Program-made: the position numbers and the translations under genes
In this document: one piece after another, positions 1-8,148 of the stretch
How positions within the stretch are numbered: the stretch's first letter is position 1
Layout: the number at the start of each line of letters is the position of its first letter
The notes under the pieces: generated by a model
The model's database searches: none
Seen by the model: the letters and a program-made list of their open reading frames with translations, nothing else
Told to the model about the DNA's origin: nothing
From: Fredinandcohnia onubensis
GTDB lineage: Bacteria > Bacillota > Bacilli > Bacillales > Bacillaceae_L
Assembly (NCBI RefSeq): GCF_002734215.1
Contig: NZ_NSEB01000002.1
Coordinates: 124,001 to 188,000, forward strand
Reading direction: 5' to 3'
DNA length: 64,000 bases

Positions 1-322
1 ACCCTAGTTGATTGCGACACGCGGCAGGTTGTATCGGTCATCCAAGTCAGAATTCCCAGTTGATTGCGACACGCGACAGGTATGTATCGGTCATCTGAGT
101 CAGAAACCGCAGTTGATTGCGACATCCGACAGGTATGTATCGGTCATCCGAGTCAGAAACCCCAGTGGACTGCGACACGCTGACAGGTTGCAGCAGTCAT
201 CGAAGTCCGAAATCCCGGTTGATTGCGACACGCCGACAGGTTGAAGAGGTCATCCGAGTCCGAATCACCCAATCATTCGAACACACGGAGTGCGTTTGTT
301 TGTGCTATAAGTCCGAATCACA
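1..322. repeat. 53-bp tandem repeat array A
   Basis: Five clear copies of a unit that begins with AGTTGATTGCGACACG or a close variant start at 6, 58, 111, 164 and 217, so the spacing is 52, 53, 53 and 53 bp. A sixth, decayed copy follows: its AAGTCCGAATCAC at 309 lies 53 bp after GAGTCCGAATCAC at 256. The first five bases match the end of a unit, so the array continues to the left of the window. The whole unit repeats, with no constant-repeat plus unique-spacer structure, so this is not a CRISPR. The period is not a multiple of three, and no reading frame persists through it. Function unknown. Confidence 0.9.
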
Positions 323-453
323 TTTTTTCTCTAATTAAAGACAATGTCAGTTTACACTCCATATCTTAGGCTTTCCTATACGATAACGGTCAAATAAATT
401 TAGATTCATTATTTTGAATAAAAGCCTAATGTCTCACAAGAGGACAGTATAAA

Positions 454-462
454 TGTTATAAT
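454..462 (+). promoter_or_regulatory. Extended -10 promoter of the NRDE gene
   Basis: TGTTATAAT is a perfect TATAAT with the TGn extension, 25 bp before the start codon. No good -35 hexamer lies 16-18 bp upstream, which fits an extended -10 SigA promoter. Such a promoter would leave a very short leader containing only the ribosome binding site AAGGGCGG. Confidence 0.55.
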
Positions 463-486
463 TTGTGAAAAAGGGCGGTGGGTAGA

Positions 487-1242
487 TTGTGTTTAATTTT
501 GTTTGCCTATCAGGCACATCCGGTATATAAATTAATTGTTGCGGCCAACCGGGATGAGTTTCTTCAACGGCCAACGGCTCCGATTCATTTTTGGGAGGAT
601 GAGCCTACTCTTTTGGCTGGAAGAGATCTTGAAAAAATGGGAACCTGGATGGGTGTCACCAAAGCCGGGCGTTTTGCAGCCATAACGAATTATCGAGATC
701 CAAGTGAAGTCTCAGTAGGAAAACAATCTAGAGGAGCAATCGTAAAAGAGGCTCTCATCTATAAAGGTGATATTGCTGAATATATGAGGCAGCTAAAAGG
801 GACGAACTCCCAGTATCCTGGCTACAATCTCTTAGTAGGTGACCCAGAACATCTCTATTATTATTCGAATGTCGGAAAAAGTTTGGAAAAGGTCCAGCCA
901 GGTATCCACGGGCTAAGCAACCATTTACTTGATACAGGTTGGCCGAAAGTTCAAAAAGGTAAAGAGGAACTTTCAAAGATCATTAAAGGAGAAGATTTGA
1001 TAGAAAACCTGTTCGAGCTACTCCAAAACACAGACCGCCCGAACGACAACCTTCTACCCAAAACGGGCGTGTCTCTCGAATGGGAACGGATTCTTTCTTC
1101 ATTATTTATACAAACAAATGGGTATGGGACAAGAAGCTCAACCGTATTATTAATGTCAGATACAGAAATCCAATATGTTGAGCGGGTGCACGCTAGTACG
1201 GGACAGAGCAACAAAGAGTTTCGCTTTCCGATTAAGTCGTAA
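487..1242 (+). CDS. NRDE (TANGO2-like) family protein
   Basis: Protein of 251 residues of the NRDE/TANGO2 family, named for the Asn-Arg-Asp-Glu motif seen here in the first 25 residues (AANRDEF). Members resemble N-terminal nucleophile hydrolases with a conserved cysteine directly after the start Met. For that reason I chose the TTG at 487, which gives Met-Cys-Leu-Ile, over the in-frame GTG at 478. AAGGGCGGTGGG lies at a suitable distance from it. The biochemical role in bacteria is not established; heme or lipid handling has been proposed for eukaryotic relatives. It stands alone, with its own promoter and no operon partner. Family assignment is firm, function is not. Confidence 0.85.
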   Translation: MCLILFAYQAHPVYKLIVAANRDEFLQRPTAPIHFWEDEPTLLAGRDLEKMGTWMGVTKAGRFAAITNYRDPSEVSVGKQSRGAIVKEALIYKGDIAEYMRQLKGTNSQYPGYNLLVGDPEHLYYYSNVGKSLEKVQPGIHGLSNHLLDTGWPKVQKGKEELSKIIKGEDLIENLFELLQNTDRPNDNLLPKTGVSLEWERILSSLFIQTNGYGTRSSTVLLMSDTEIQYVERVHASTGQSNKEFRFPIKS

Positions 1243-1549
1243 AGAGATCGTTTAGCCGATGGTATATAATAGAACAAAGATGATAAATCTACTAAAATGG
1301 GGAAGCTAGTCGAAAATGGGGTATGGAGTACGAACGTATATATACTGTACTCTATTTTTTGTTTCTATTTTTCATTTATGTTACAGCTTGATAACAAGCG
1401 GGATTAAGGTGTATTTCATCTTGAAAGACCCATTATTCTGTGTCAATATGGAGAATGTGATAATTGTCGAAAAAACGTATTTAGCAATTCAAGTCTACTT
1501 ATTCAGTAGGGCGTAATTTTGATATAGATACTAGGGAGATCGATAAAAA
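1243..1549. other. Intergenic region without a convincing gene
   Basis: About 300 bp. A TATAAT lies at 1265-1270 without a good -35. A 66-codon frame (1316-1516) has no clear ribosome binding site and no recognisable content, so I do not call it a gene. AGGGAG at about 1531-1536 serves the ligase gene at 1550. Just upstream, TGATATAGA could be a weak extended -10. Confidence 0.4.
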
Positions 1550-2725
1550 ATGAATAACAAAGCAGTCATTTTAGGTTGCAATTACTATATAGGGTTAAGC
1601 ACGATAAGGTGTTTAGGGAGACAAGGCATACATACGGTTGCAGTGGATTATTCATATGAAAATACGTATGGTGCAGATTCAAAATACTGTACGGAGCATA
1701 TTATTGCACCACATTACAGAAAAGATACAGAAGGCTTTATTGCTTTTTTAAAAGAATATGCAAGAAAGCAAACAGCAAAGCCTGTTCTTATCCCTTGTCA
1801 TGACAACTATGTGGAAATCATTGACCAATATTTAAATGAATTAAAAGAGTACTATCTAATCCCGCAAACGGAGCAGGGTCTTTATACGAAAACAATGGAT
1901 AAACAGCTCCTTCATCAGTTAGCAACTGAACATGGAATGCTTGTTCCAGAAACGGTTCGTTTAAATGAAGAAAATTTTTATGAAAAGATCGAGGAAACGA
2001 TCAAATATCCATGCGTTGTAAAGCCAACTGATTCACCAACCTTTGTTTCGATTTTTCGTAAAAAGTTATTTATCGTTAACAATCGCGAGGAGTTAGACGA
2101 AGCTCTCCAAAAGGCAAAGGAAGCGAAACAAGAGGTAATTGTTCAGCGAATCATTCCTGGCTTTGATGATCATATGTATACCTTTGATGCATATTTAAAT
2201 CAGGATGCAAAGGTTACTCATTGGGTGACTGCTCAAAAATTCCGCCAATATCCGATCAATTTTGGGGCTTCTGTGTATACTGGTCAACGCTATGTTCCTG
2301 AGTTATATGAAATAGGTTCACGCTTTTTAGAGGCGATTGGCTTTAAAGGATTTGTAGAAATTGAGTTCAAAAAGGATGCCGAAACTGGGCAATATTATTT
2401 AATTGAATTAAATGTGAGGATTACCAATTTTAATGTGTTATTAAATAAGGTAGGTTTTAACTTCCCTTACATTACATATCGAGAACTTACGGGTAATCCA
2501 CTTCCTCCAAAAGGCCTTAAGCATGATACGAATCAAGTATTTTGGTATGCCTATGAGGATTTTTATGCCGTGAAGGGCTATCTAAAAACAGGTCAGCTTT
2601 CACTTGGCGAAGTTATTCGTTCTTATTTTAAACCAAAGGCCTACGCAATTTGGGACTGGAACGATCCAAAACCGTTCATCTCGTTTGTAAAAATGATATC
2701 AGGAAAGAAATCAAAGAAACGTTAA
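1550..2725 (+). CDS. ATP-grasp carboxylate-amine ligase
   Basis: 391 residues. A Rossmann-like preATP-grasp domain occupies about 1-115 (MNNKAVILGCNYYIGLSTIR). The ATP-grasp domain follows, with the nucleotide lysine in VVKPTD (156-161), the adenine-side strand EVIVQR (195-200) and the Mg-binding pair FVEIEF and LIELNVR (about 288-310). ATP-grasp ligases join a carboxylate to an amine through an acylphosphate. The overall shape is like the D-aspartate ligases (Asl) that build interpeptide bridges in enterococci and lactococci, but I cannot prove the substrate from sequence. First gene of a tight set with a MurE-like ligase, asparagine synthase, peptidase and Asp/Glu racemase. That context favours addition of a D-acidic amino acid to a peptidoglycan-like acceptor. 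Confidence 0.8.
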   Translation: MNNKAVILGCNYYIGLSTIRCLGRQGIHTVAVDYSYENTYGADSKYCTEHIIAPHYRKDTEGFIAFLKEYARKQTAKPVLIPCHDNYVEIIDQYLNELKEYYLIPQTEQGLYTKTMDKQLLHQLATEHGMLVPETVRLNEENFYEKIEETIKYPCVVKPTDSPTFVSIFRKKLFIVNNREELDEALQKAKEAKQEVIVQRIIPGFDDHMYTFDAYLNQDAKVTHWVTAQKFRQYPINFGASVYTGQRYVPELYEIGSRFLEAIGFKGFVEIEFKKDAETGQYYLIELNVRITNFNVLLNKVGFNFPYITYRELTGNPLPPKGLKHDTNQVFWYAYEDFYAVKGYLKTGQLSLGEVIRSYFKPKAYAIWDWNDPKPFISFVKMISGKKSKKR

Positions 2726-2741
2726 GAAAAGAGGGAACAAA

Positions 2742-4322
2742 ATGGTTAAATTACATGAGCTTCTAACAGCAATTGAGGTTCAAAAAACCATTGATGATCA
2801 GGATATAGAAATTAGTGGACTATCATACCATTCTGGAAAGGTAAAGGACGGACATCTTTTTGTATGTATAAAAGGCTATAAAACAGATGGCCATAAATAC
2901 CTCTCGCAGGCGATTTCAAATGGTGCGGTAGCTTGTGTTGTTGAGGATGTGCAAGAAGGATTAGAGATTCCTCAAATCGTTGTAAAAAACAGCCGTATTG
3001 CATTAGCTCGACTTGCAGCTGAGTTTTATGGAAAGCCATCTGAAAAGATGAATATGATTGGGATTACAGCAACGAACGGGAAAACTACAACTTCGTTTAT
3101 GACGAATGCAATTTTAGAGGAAGAAGGTTACAGAACAGGTCTTATTGGTACAGTATCCATTAAGATTGACGATTTTGCGATTCCTTCTGAACTAACAACT
3201 CCTGAATCCCTTGATCTACAGTTCTACTTGGGTCAAATGGTAGATAAAGATGTATCCCACGTGACAATGGAGGTTTCATCCAATGCACTAGAAACACATC
3301 GTGTTGAAGCGGTAGATTATGATATTGTCACTCTAAATAATATTAGTCGTGAGCACATTGACTCCCACGGCTCTTTTGAAAAGTATTTTGAAGTGAAATC
3401 AGGTTTAATCCGCCATGCAAGTGAAAAAAGCTTTGCTATTTTAAATCTAGATGATGAGTATTCTACTTCCTTAATTGATCAAACGAAGGCACAGGTTATC
3501 ACATTTGGTTTAGACAGCAAAGATGGTCATATTGCCTGCAAAAATTTGGATTTGACCACAGGTAGAGCGAAGTTTACAATTGAGATTTTAAAGCCTTTTT
3601 CACGCTATGAAACCAAGATCGAACCAGGCGAATTCGAGATCGAACTATCTGTTCCTGGTTTGCACTCTGTGTATAATGCGATGGTGGCTATTACAATTGG
3701 ACTTCTTTGCGGAGTGCCGGTATCCTCCATTCAAAAAGGATTAAAAAACTTCGGTGGAGTGGAACGTCGCTTTGAGTTCATTTTTGAAGAGGACATTAAA
3801 ATCGTTGATGACCACTTTGCAAATGCAGGGAATATTGATGTGACCCTTCAAACATTAAAATATATGGAATATAAGGATCTCCATTTAGTCTATGCGATTC
3901 GTGGAGAGCGAGGCCCGACGGTTAATCGTGAAAATGCAGAGGCTATCGTCAAGTGGGCAAAAACGTTAGGGTTCAACGAAATCATTGCGACAAAGAGCGT
4001 GTCCCATGTCACTTCAAAGGACTACGTAACTGATGAAGAAACAGCCGTGTTCGAGGAAGTTATGGCAGAGGCAGGAATTCAGGTTGCTCTTTACGATGAG
4101 CTTGATGACGCCATTGAACAAGCCTTAACCCATGCCGAGCCGGGGGATGTTGTAATCCTTGCGGGTGCACAAGGCATGGACTACGGTGCAGGTGTTGCCC
4201 TACAACAAATTGCAAAAATGAGACCTAATTTGTCACGTGAAAAATTATTCTTCCCATTACGGAACCGTGTAGCCGGACTAACAAAAGAACAACGCCAAAT
4301 GTTAGGACGCAGTGATGGGTAA
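2742..4322 (+). CDS. MurE-like Mur ligase family protein
   Basis: 526 residues, in the three-domain order of MurE: UDP-MurNAc-type N-domain (1-100), central ATPase with P-loop ATNGKTT (110-116), and C-terminal domain. Lys219 in HGSFEKYFEVKSG is where Mur ligases carry the carbamylated lysine. The DNPR motif that MurE uses to bind meso-diaminopimelate is absent (the strand reads IATKSVSHVT), as is the usual DYAHTPD (here DDHFANAG). So it is unlikely to be the housekeeping MurE and probably adds another amino acid, or acts on another carrier. It starts 16 bp after the ATP-grasp gene. An ATP-grasp plus Mur-ligase pair also occurs, as one fused protein, in cyanophycin synthetase. Substrate unknown. 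Confidence 0.8.
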   Translation: MVKLHELLTAIEVQKTIDDQDIEISGLSYHSGKVKDGHLFVCIKGYKTDGHKYLSQAISNGAVACVVEDVQEGLEIPQIVVKNSRIALARLAAEFYGKPSEKMNMIGITATNGKTTTSFMTNAILEEEGYRTGLIGTVSIKIDDFAIPSELTTPESLDLQFYLGQMVDKDVSHVTMEVSSNALETHRVEAVDYDIVTLNNISREHIDSHGSFEKYFEVKSGLIRHASEKSFAILNLDDEYSTSLIDQTKAQVITFGLDSKDGHIACKNLDLTTGRAKFTIEILKPFSRYETKIEPGEFEIELSVPGLHSVYNAMVAITIGLLCGVPVSSIQKGLKNFGGVERRFEFIFEEDIKIVDDHFANAGNIDVTLQTLKYMEYKDLHLVYAIRGERGPTVNRENAEAIVKWAKTLGFNEIIATKSVSHVTSKDYVTDEETAVFEEVMAEAGIQVALYDELDDAIEQALTHAEPGDVVILAGAQGMDYGAGVALQQIAKMRPNLSREKLFFPLRNRVAGLTKEQRQMLGRSDG

Positions 4323-4377
4323 AATAAAAAGGCAAAAGCGATCTGTAAAAATCTAAGATGTAAAGGTGATTAAAACT

Positions 4378-6225
4378 ATGTGTGGCTTCGTTGGTTTTGC
4401 TGATTCAAAGCTTGAAATAGATAAAGTAAAAGTAATAAATGAAATGATGGATACAATAATTCATAGAGGTCCAGATAGTGGTAATCACTATTCGGACGAA
4501 CATGCAACATTAGGTTTTCGTCGCCTAAGTATCATTGACTTATCTGAAGAAGGAAGTCAGCCAATGTTCAATGAAGACGGAAGCTGTGTATTAGTTTTCA
4601 ATGGCGAAATCTACAACTATCAAGAACTTCGCGAGGATCTCATTCAAAAAGGTCATATTTTCAAAAGTGATGCAGACAGCGAAGTCGTCATCCATGCTTA
4701 TGAAGAATATGGAGTAGACCTTTTACAAAAGGTACGCGGGATGTTTGCATTTGCAATTTGGGATAAAAACAACGAATCCATGTTTTTAGCGCGTGATTTC
4801 TTTGGAATTAAGCCATTATACTATTCACAAAATACAACAGACAACTCACTTATTTTCGGCTCTGAAATCAAAGCATTTTTAAAGCAGCCAGCATTTAAGA
4901 AGGAGTTAAATAAAGACGCGATAAAACCATATTTAACCTTCCAATATTCAGTGCTTGATGAGACTTTCTTCAAGGGTGTCTATAAATTAAAGCCTGGTCA
5001 TTACATGATTTATAAAAAAGGAAATCTTGAAATTAAGCCATATTGGGATGTTAATTTTGATGCAGATAATAAAGGACTTGACCACTATATTGAAGAAATT
5101 AATAATACATTAAAAGAATCGGTTAACTATCACAAAATCAGTGATGTTAAAGTTGGTTCTTTCTTATCCGGTGGGGTTGATTCTAGTTATATCACGGCCT
5201 TATTAATGCCAAACAAAACGTTTTCTGTTGGATTCCAGGATTATGAAGGAATTTTCAATGAAACCAATTTGGCTAAAGACTTATCCGACATACTTGAAAT
5301 AGAGAACTATAAAGAACTGATGACGGCAGATCAGGCATTTGAAATGCTACCAACAATCCAATATCACATGGATGAACCGCAATCAAATTTATCCTCTGTT
5401 CCGTTATACTTTTTATCAAAATTAGCAAGTGAGCATGTAACAGTTGTCCTTTCTGGTGAAGGGGCAGATGAGATTTTCGGAGGCTATGTCTGGTACCAGA
5501 AGTCTGCGAAGCTAGAAAAATACGAAAAGATCCCATTTGGGATTCGTCGTGCGATAGCCGCTGTAAGTGGTGCTCTTCCGAAAAATACAATCACAAACTT
5601 CCTTGTAAAAGGTGGCCAACCGGTAGAGGAAAAGTTCATCGGTCAAGCCAAAGTATTCGAGGAAGAAGATGCTCGTAAAGTCTTAAAAGAGGAATATCAA
5701 ACAGGCCCTTCTATTCAAAGTATTACGAAAAAAGTGTATGATGATGTAAAGGGAAAAGACGACGTTACTAAAATGCAGTATCTTGACCTCAAACTTTGGT
5801 TGCCAGGGGATATCCTTTTAAAGGCAGACAAAATGAGTATGGCTCACTCCATTGAATTACGGGTTCCGTTCTTAGATAAAGAAGTGATGTCCATGGCATC
5901 ACACATCCCAAGTAATTTGCGTGTGAATCAAATAGATACAAAGTATGCTCTTCGTGCAGCATCGAAAAAAGTGCTACCAGAGGAATGGTCAAATCGTGAA
6001 AAGGTTGGATTCCCAGTTCCAATGAGACACTGGCTCCGCGAAGAGAAATACTACAACATTGTAAAAGAAATGTTTGAATCCGATATTGCGAAAGAATTCT
6101 TCCATACAGAAGAGCTCGTTAAATATCTTGATGACCATTTCCACGGAAGACATAACTACGCAAGATACATCTATACGGTCTATGTGTTCCTTGTATGGTA
6201 CAAGAAATTTTTTGTTGAGTTATAA
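4378..6225 (+). CDS. Class II asparagine synthase (glutamine-hydrolysing)
   Basis: 615 residues. The start is the ATG at 4378, not the upstream GTG at 4366, because it puts the catalytic cysteine at position 2 (MCGFVGF), as class II glutamine amidotransferases need; AAAGGTGA sits 8 bp upstream. The glutaminase domain (1-190) has RGPD and FNGEIYNY. The synthetase domain has the PP-loop SGGVDSS (264-270) and SGEGADE. The family makes asparagine from aspartate, but paralogs amidate other carboxylates, for example AsnH on the D-Asp cross-bridge of Lactococcus peptidoglycan. Between a MurE-like ligase and a D-amino-acid racemase such a side role is plausible, so I give no gene symbol. Confidence 0.9.
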   Translation: MCGFVGFADSKLEIDKVKVINEMMDTIIHRGPDSGNHYSDEHATLGFRRLSIIDLSEEGSQPMFNEDGSCVLVFNGEIYNYQELREDLIQKGHIFKSDADSEVVIHAYEEYGVDLLQKVRGMFAFAIWDKNNESMFLARDFFGIKPLYYSQNTTDNSLIFGSEIKAFLKQPAFKKELNKDAIKPYLTFQYSVLDETFFKGVYKLKPGHYMIYKKGNLEIKPYWDVNFDADNKGLDHYIEEINNTLKESVNYHKISDVKVGSFLSGGVDSSYITALLMPNKTFSVGFQDYEGIFNETNLAKDLSDILEIENYKELMTADQAFEMLPTIQYHMDEPQSNLSSVPLYFLSKLASEHVTVVLSGEGADEIFGGYVWYQKSAKLEKYEKIPFGIRRAIAAVSGALPKNTITNFLVKGGQPVEEKFIGQAKVFEEEDARKVLKEEYQTGPSIQSITKKVYDDVKGKDDVTKMQYLDLKLWLPGDILLKADKMSMAHSIELRVPFLDKEVMSMASHIPSNLRVNQIDTKYALRAASKKVLPEEWSNREKVGFPVPMRHWLREEKYYNIVKEMFESDIAKEFFHTEELVKYLDDHFHGRHNYARYIYTVYVFLVWYKKFFVEL

Positions 6226-6302
6226 AGTCTGTTCTCTTCACATATACATGGTTTCTAGTAATTGTCTAATGATTGTCTTACAGAGTAAAGGGGCAGATAG
6301 AA

Positions 6303-7088
6303 GTGAAAAAAATAGTAAGAGGACTATTATTTTTGAATTTCGTTTGTGTCGTTTATTTATTGCTGAATGTCGAAACGGTTAAAGGCATTGCTAGAAGTTT
6401 GATTGAAGGAACAGACGGGTTCTCAACTGGGTTGCAGCATGTGTATGCCCAGGAAAAGAACCCGTATCGAGAGGTGTCAAACGGTAAAGTAGAGGTATTC
6501 ATACCAGTTGAAAAGATTCTACAATTACCGGAGCTTCCAAACGGCTGTGAAATTACGTCACTTACTTCCGTGTTGAATTTTCACGGTTATAGAGTTTCAA
6601 AAGTAGATATGGCTGATCATTATTTACCGAAGGAGCCTTTTACAACGATCAACAATGTTCTATATGGACCCGATCCTAATAAGGCATATGCAGGAAACCC
6701 AAGAGAATGGAGCGGATTCTTCTCTTATGCCCCTCCAATTGTACAAGCAGCAAATGCGTATTTAGGAAAAGAAGGGGCTCAAATAGAACCTGTTGACCTA
6801 AGTGGAAGCACTCGTGAGGAAATCATAATGGAGCTTGAAGAAGGGAACCCTGTGGTTGTTTGGGTAACTCTAGACTTAAGTAAGAAAAAGGTTAATTATT
6901 CTTGGAATATTCGTGACTCAAAAACAGAGTTTAATGCTCCTACAAACTTGCATGCTGTGGTTCTTAATGGTTATGTAGGTGATAAGGTGCATGTCATGAA
7001 TCCGTTGCAAGGTCAAGTCACATACGATGCAGATGCGTTTTTTGCGAGCTATGTTGACTTAGGGAGTCATGCAATGACTGTTAAGTAA
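6303..7088 (+). CDS. Secreted or membrane-anchored C39-like cysteine peptidase
   Basis: 261 residues. GTG at 6303 is chosen because AAAGGGGCAG lies just upstream and it gives a proper N-terminal hydrophobic segment (VKKIVRGLLFLNFVCVVYLLL), a signal anchor or signal peptide. The rest is a papain-like Peptidase_C39_2 domain as in B. subtilis YvpB. The catalytic Cys82 lies in LPNGCEITSL, His217 in NLHAVVLNGY, followed by HVMNPLQG where the third residue of the triad is expected. It should act outside the membrane, presumably on peptides or wall cross-links. Its place after the ligase and asparagine-synthase genes suggests that it matures or trims the product of the cassette. That is inference. 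Confidence 0.8.
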   Translation: MKKIVRGLLFLNFVCVVYLLLNVETVKGIARSLIEGTDGFSTGLQHVYAQEKNPYREVSNGKVEVFIPVEKILQLPELPNGCEITSLTSVLNFHGYRVSKVDMADHYLPKEPFTTINNVLYGPDPNKAYAGNPREWSGFFSYAPPIVQAANAYLGKEGAQIEPVDLSGSTREEIIMELEEGNPVVVWVTLDLSKKKVNYSWNIRDSKTEFNAPTNLHAVVLNGYVGDKVHVMNPLQGQVTYDADAFFASYVDLGSHAMTVK

Positions 7089-7108
7089 AAACGAAACTAG
7101 GTGTTAAC

Positions 7109-7816
7109 ATGGAACAAAAAACATTAGGCGTTATCGGTGGCATGGGTCCGAAGGCTACTTCTGTATTTTTTGATAAAATTGTCAATCAAACAGAAGCACA
7201 TAAGGACCAGGACCATCTGAATATGGTAATTCTTAATCATGCTACCCTTCCAGACCGGACAAATACAATCCTTACAAACACAGGCGAGACGTTCTTAAAT
7301 GCTATAAAAAATGATTTCAAGTTGCTAGAAGCAGCGGGTGTCGCTAATATTGCAATTCCTTGTAACACATCTCATTATTTTTACGATGAGCTTCAGAAGC
7401 TGACGCATATCCCTATCATCAACATGGTCGAAGAAACAATTAAAGAAATTCATAATCGGCATGGTGAAGGTACGAAGGTCGGAATTCTTGCAACAAACGG
7501 TACGATTCGCAGTGGAATCTATGCAGATGTTTGTAAGAAATATAATCTTGAGCTCTTGGCTCCAAATGATAGCTTACAAGAAAAGGTCATGGATATTATT
7601 TATAACAATGTAAAAAGTGATCTTGATGTTGATTCTAGTGAACTTGAGCAGCTAATCCAGCATCTTATTGAACAAGAGCATTGTAAAATTGTAATATTGG
7701 CTTGTACGGAATTGTCCTGTATTAAATTAAGTGATGAGGCTGTTAAGAGCAGTATTGATGCAATGAATGTACTTGTTGAAAGATCGATTTTACGTTCAGG
7801 TAAGCATGTAAAATAA
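7109..7816 (+). CDS. Aspartate/glutamate racemase family protein
   Basis: 235 residues. The family interconverts L- and D-aspartate or glutamate without cofactor, using two cysteines. Both are present: Cys85 in IPCNTSHYF and Cys199 in LACTELS. The N-terminus LGVIGGMGPKAT is typical of the RacX/YgeA/aspartate racemase branch, not of the MurI branch. It ends the five-gene set and is followed by a terminator. A dedicated racemase beside an Asl-like ligase and an amidotransferase points to D-Asp (or D-Glu) as the building block. The exact amino acid cannot be read from the sequence. Confidence 0.85.
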   Translation: MEQKTLGVIGGMGPKATSVFFDKIVNQTEAHKDQDHLNMVILNHATLPDRTNTILTNTGETFLNAIKNDFKLLEAAGVANIAIPCNTSHYFYDELQKLTHIPIINMVEETIKEIHNRHGEGTKVGILATNGTIRSGIYADVCKKYNLELLAPNDSLQEKVMDIIYNNVKSDLDVDSSELEQLIQHLIEQEHCKIVILACTELSCIKLSDEAVKSSIDAMNVLVERSILRSGKHVK

Positions 7817-7843
7817 ATTGCAACACCAACAAATGAAAAATAA

Positions 7844-7891
7844 CCAGTTCGAACTGGAAACTAAACTCACCTTCATACGGTGAGTTTTTTT
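7844..7891 (+). terminator. Terminator of the ligase cassette
   Basis: A 9-bp stem AAACTCACC (7863-7871) / GGTGAGTTT (7879-7887) with a 7-nt loop, followed by a T run: a good intrinsic terminator. Just before it is the perfect 14-bp palindrome CCAGTTCGAACTGG (7844-7857), which may be a second hairpin or a binding site. Confidence 0.85.
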
Positions 7892-8000
7892 ATAGTATAA
7901 TTCAAGATGCTTGTCGAATTTTTGGGGGATTTAGCGTTCCTAGAGCTTGTCGAAAAATCTTAAGCAAATCTAGTATTTTCAAGTGTTTATGAAATATAAT

Positions 8001-8040
8001 TGTAATATTACTTTGACGTTTTAAGACAATTTTTTATGAT
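8001..8040 (+). promoter_or_regulatory. SigA promoter of the M23 hydrolase gene
   Basis: TTGACG (8013-8018), 16 bp, TATGAT (8035-8040). TGTAAT at 8001, five bases, then TTTGAC resembles a WalR box (TGTWAH-N5-TGTWAH) in its first half only. WalR control of CwlO-type hydrolases is known in B. subtilis, so the resemblance is worth noting but weak. The 330-bp gap from 7817 to 8148 holds nothing else apart from the upstream terminator. Confidence 0.5.
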
Positions 8041-8148
8041 ATAATACAAAACGTGAGAATATATAGCAAAATATGATACTTTTGGTGAAAAATGAATATT
8101 TTTCATCTTTTTATAGGTTGCTAGTTTGGTAGAAGGAGATGTGGCAGG

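Noticed and set aside
1-322. CRISPR array
   Set aside because: The full 53-bp unit is repeated with gradual drift; there are no constant repeats with unique spacers and no cas genes.
8-338. Short open frames across array A
   Set aside because: The period is not a multiple of three, and the frames lack ribosome binding sites; they arise from the repeats.
1316-1516. 66-codon open frame
   Set aside because: No ribosome binding site, no family resemblance, unusual residue make-up; treated as intergenic.
7984-8017. WalR box before the M23 gene
   Set aside because: Only one half matches TGTWAH well and the other is poor; mentioned in the promoter entry but not claimed.
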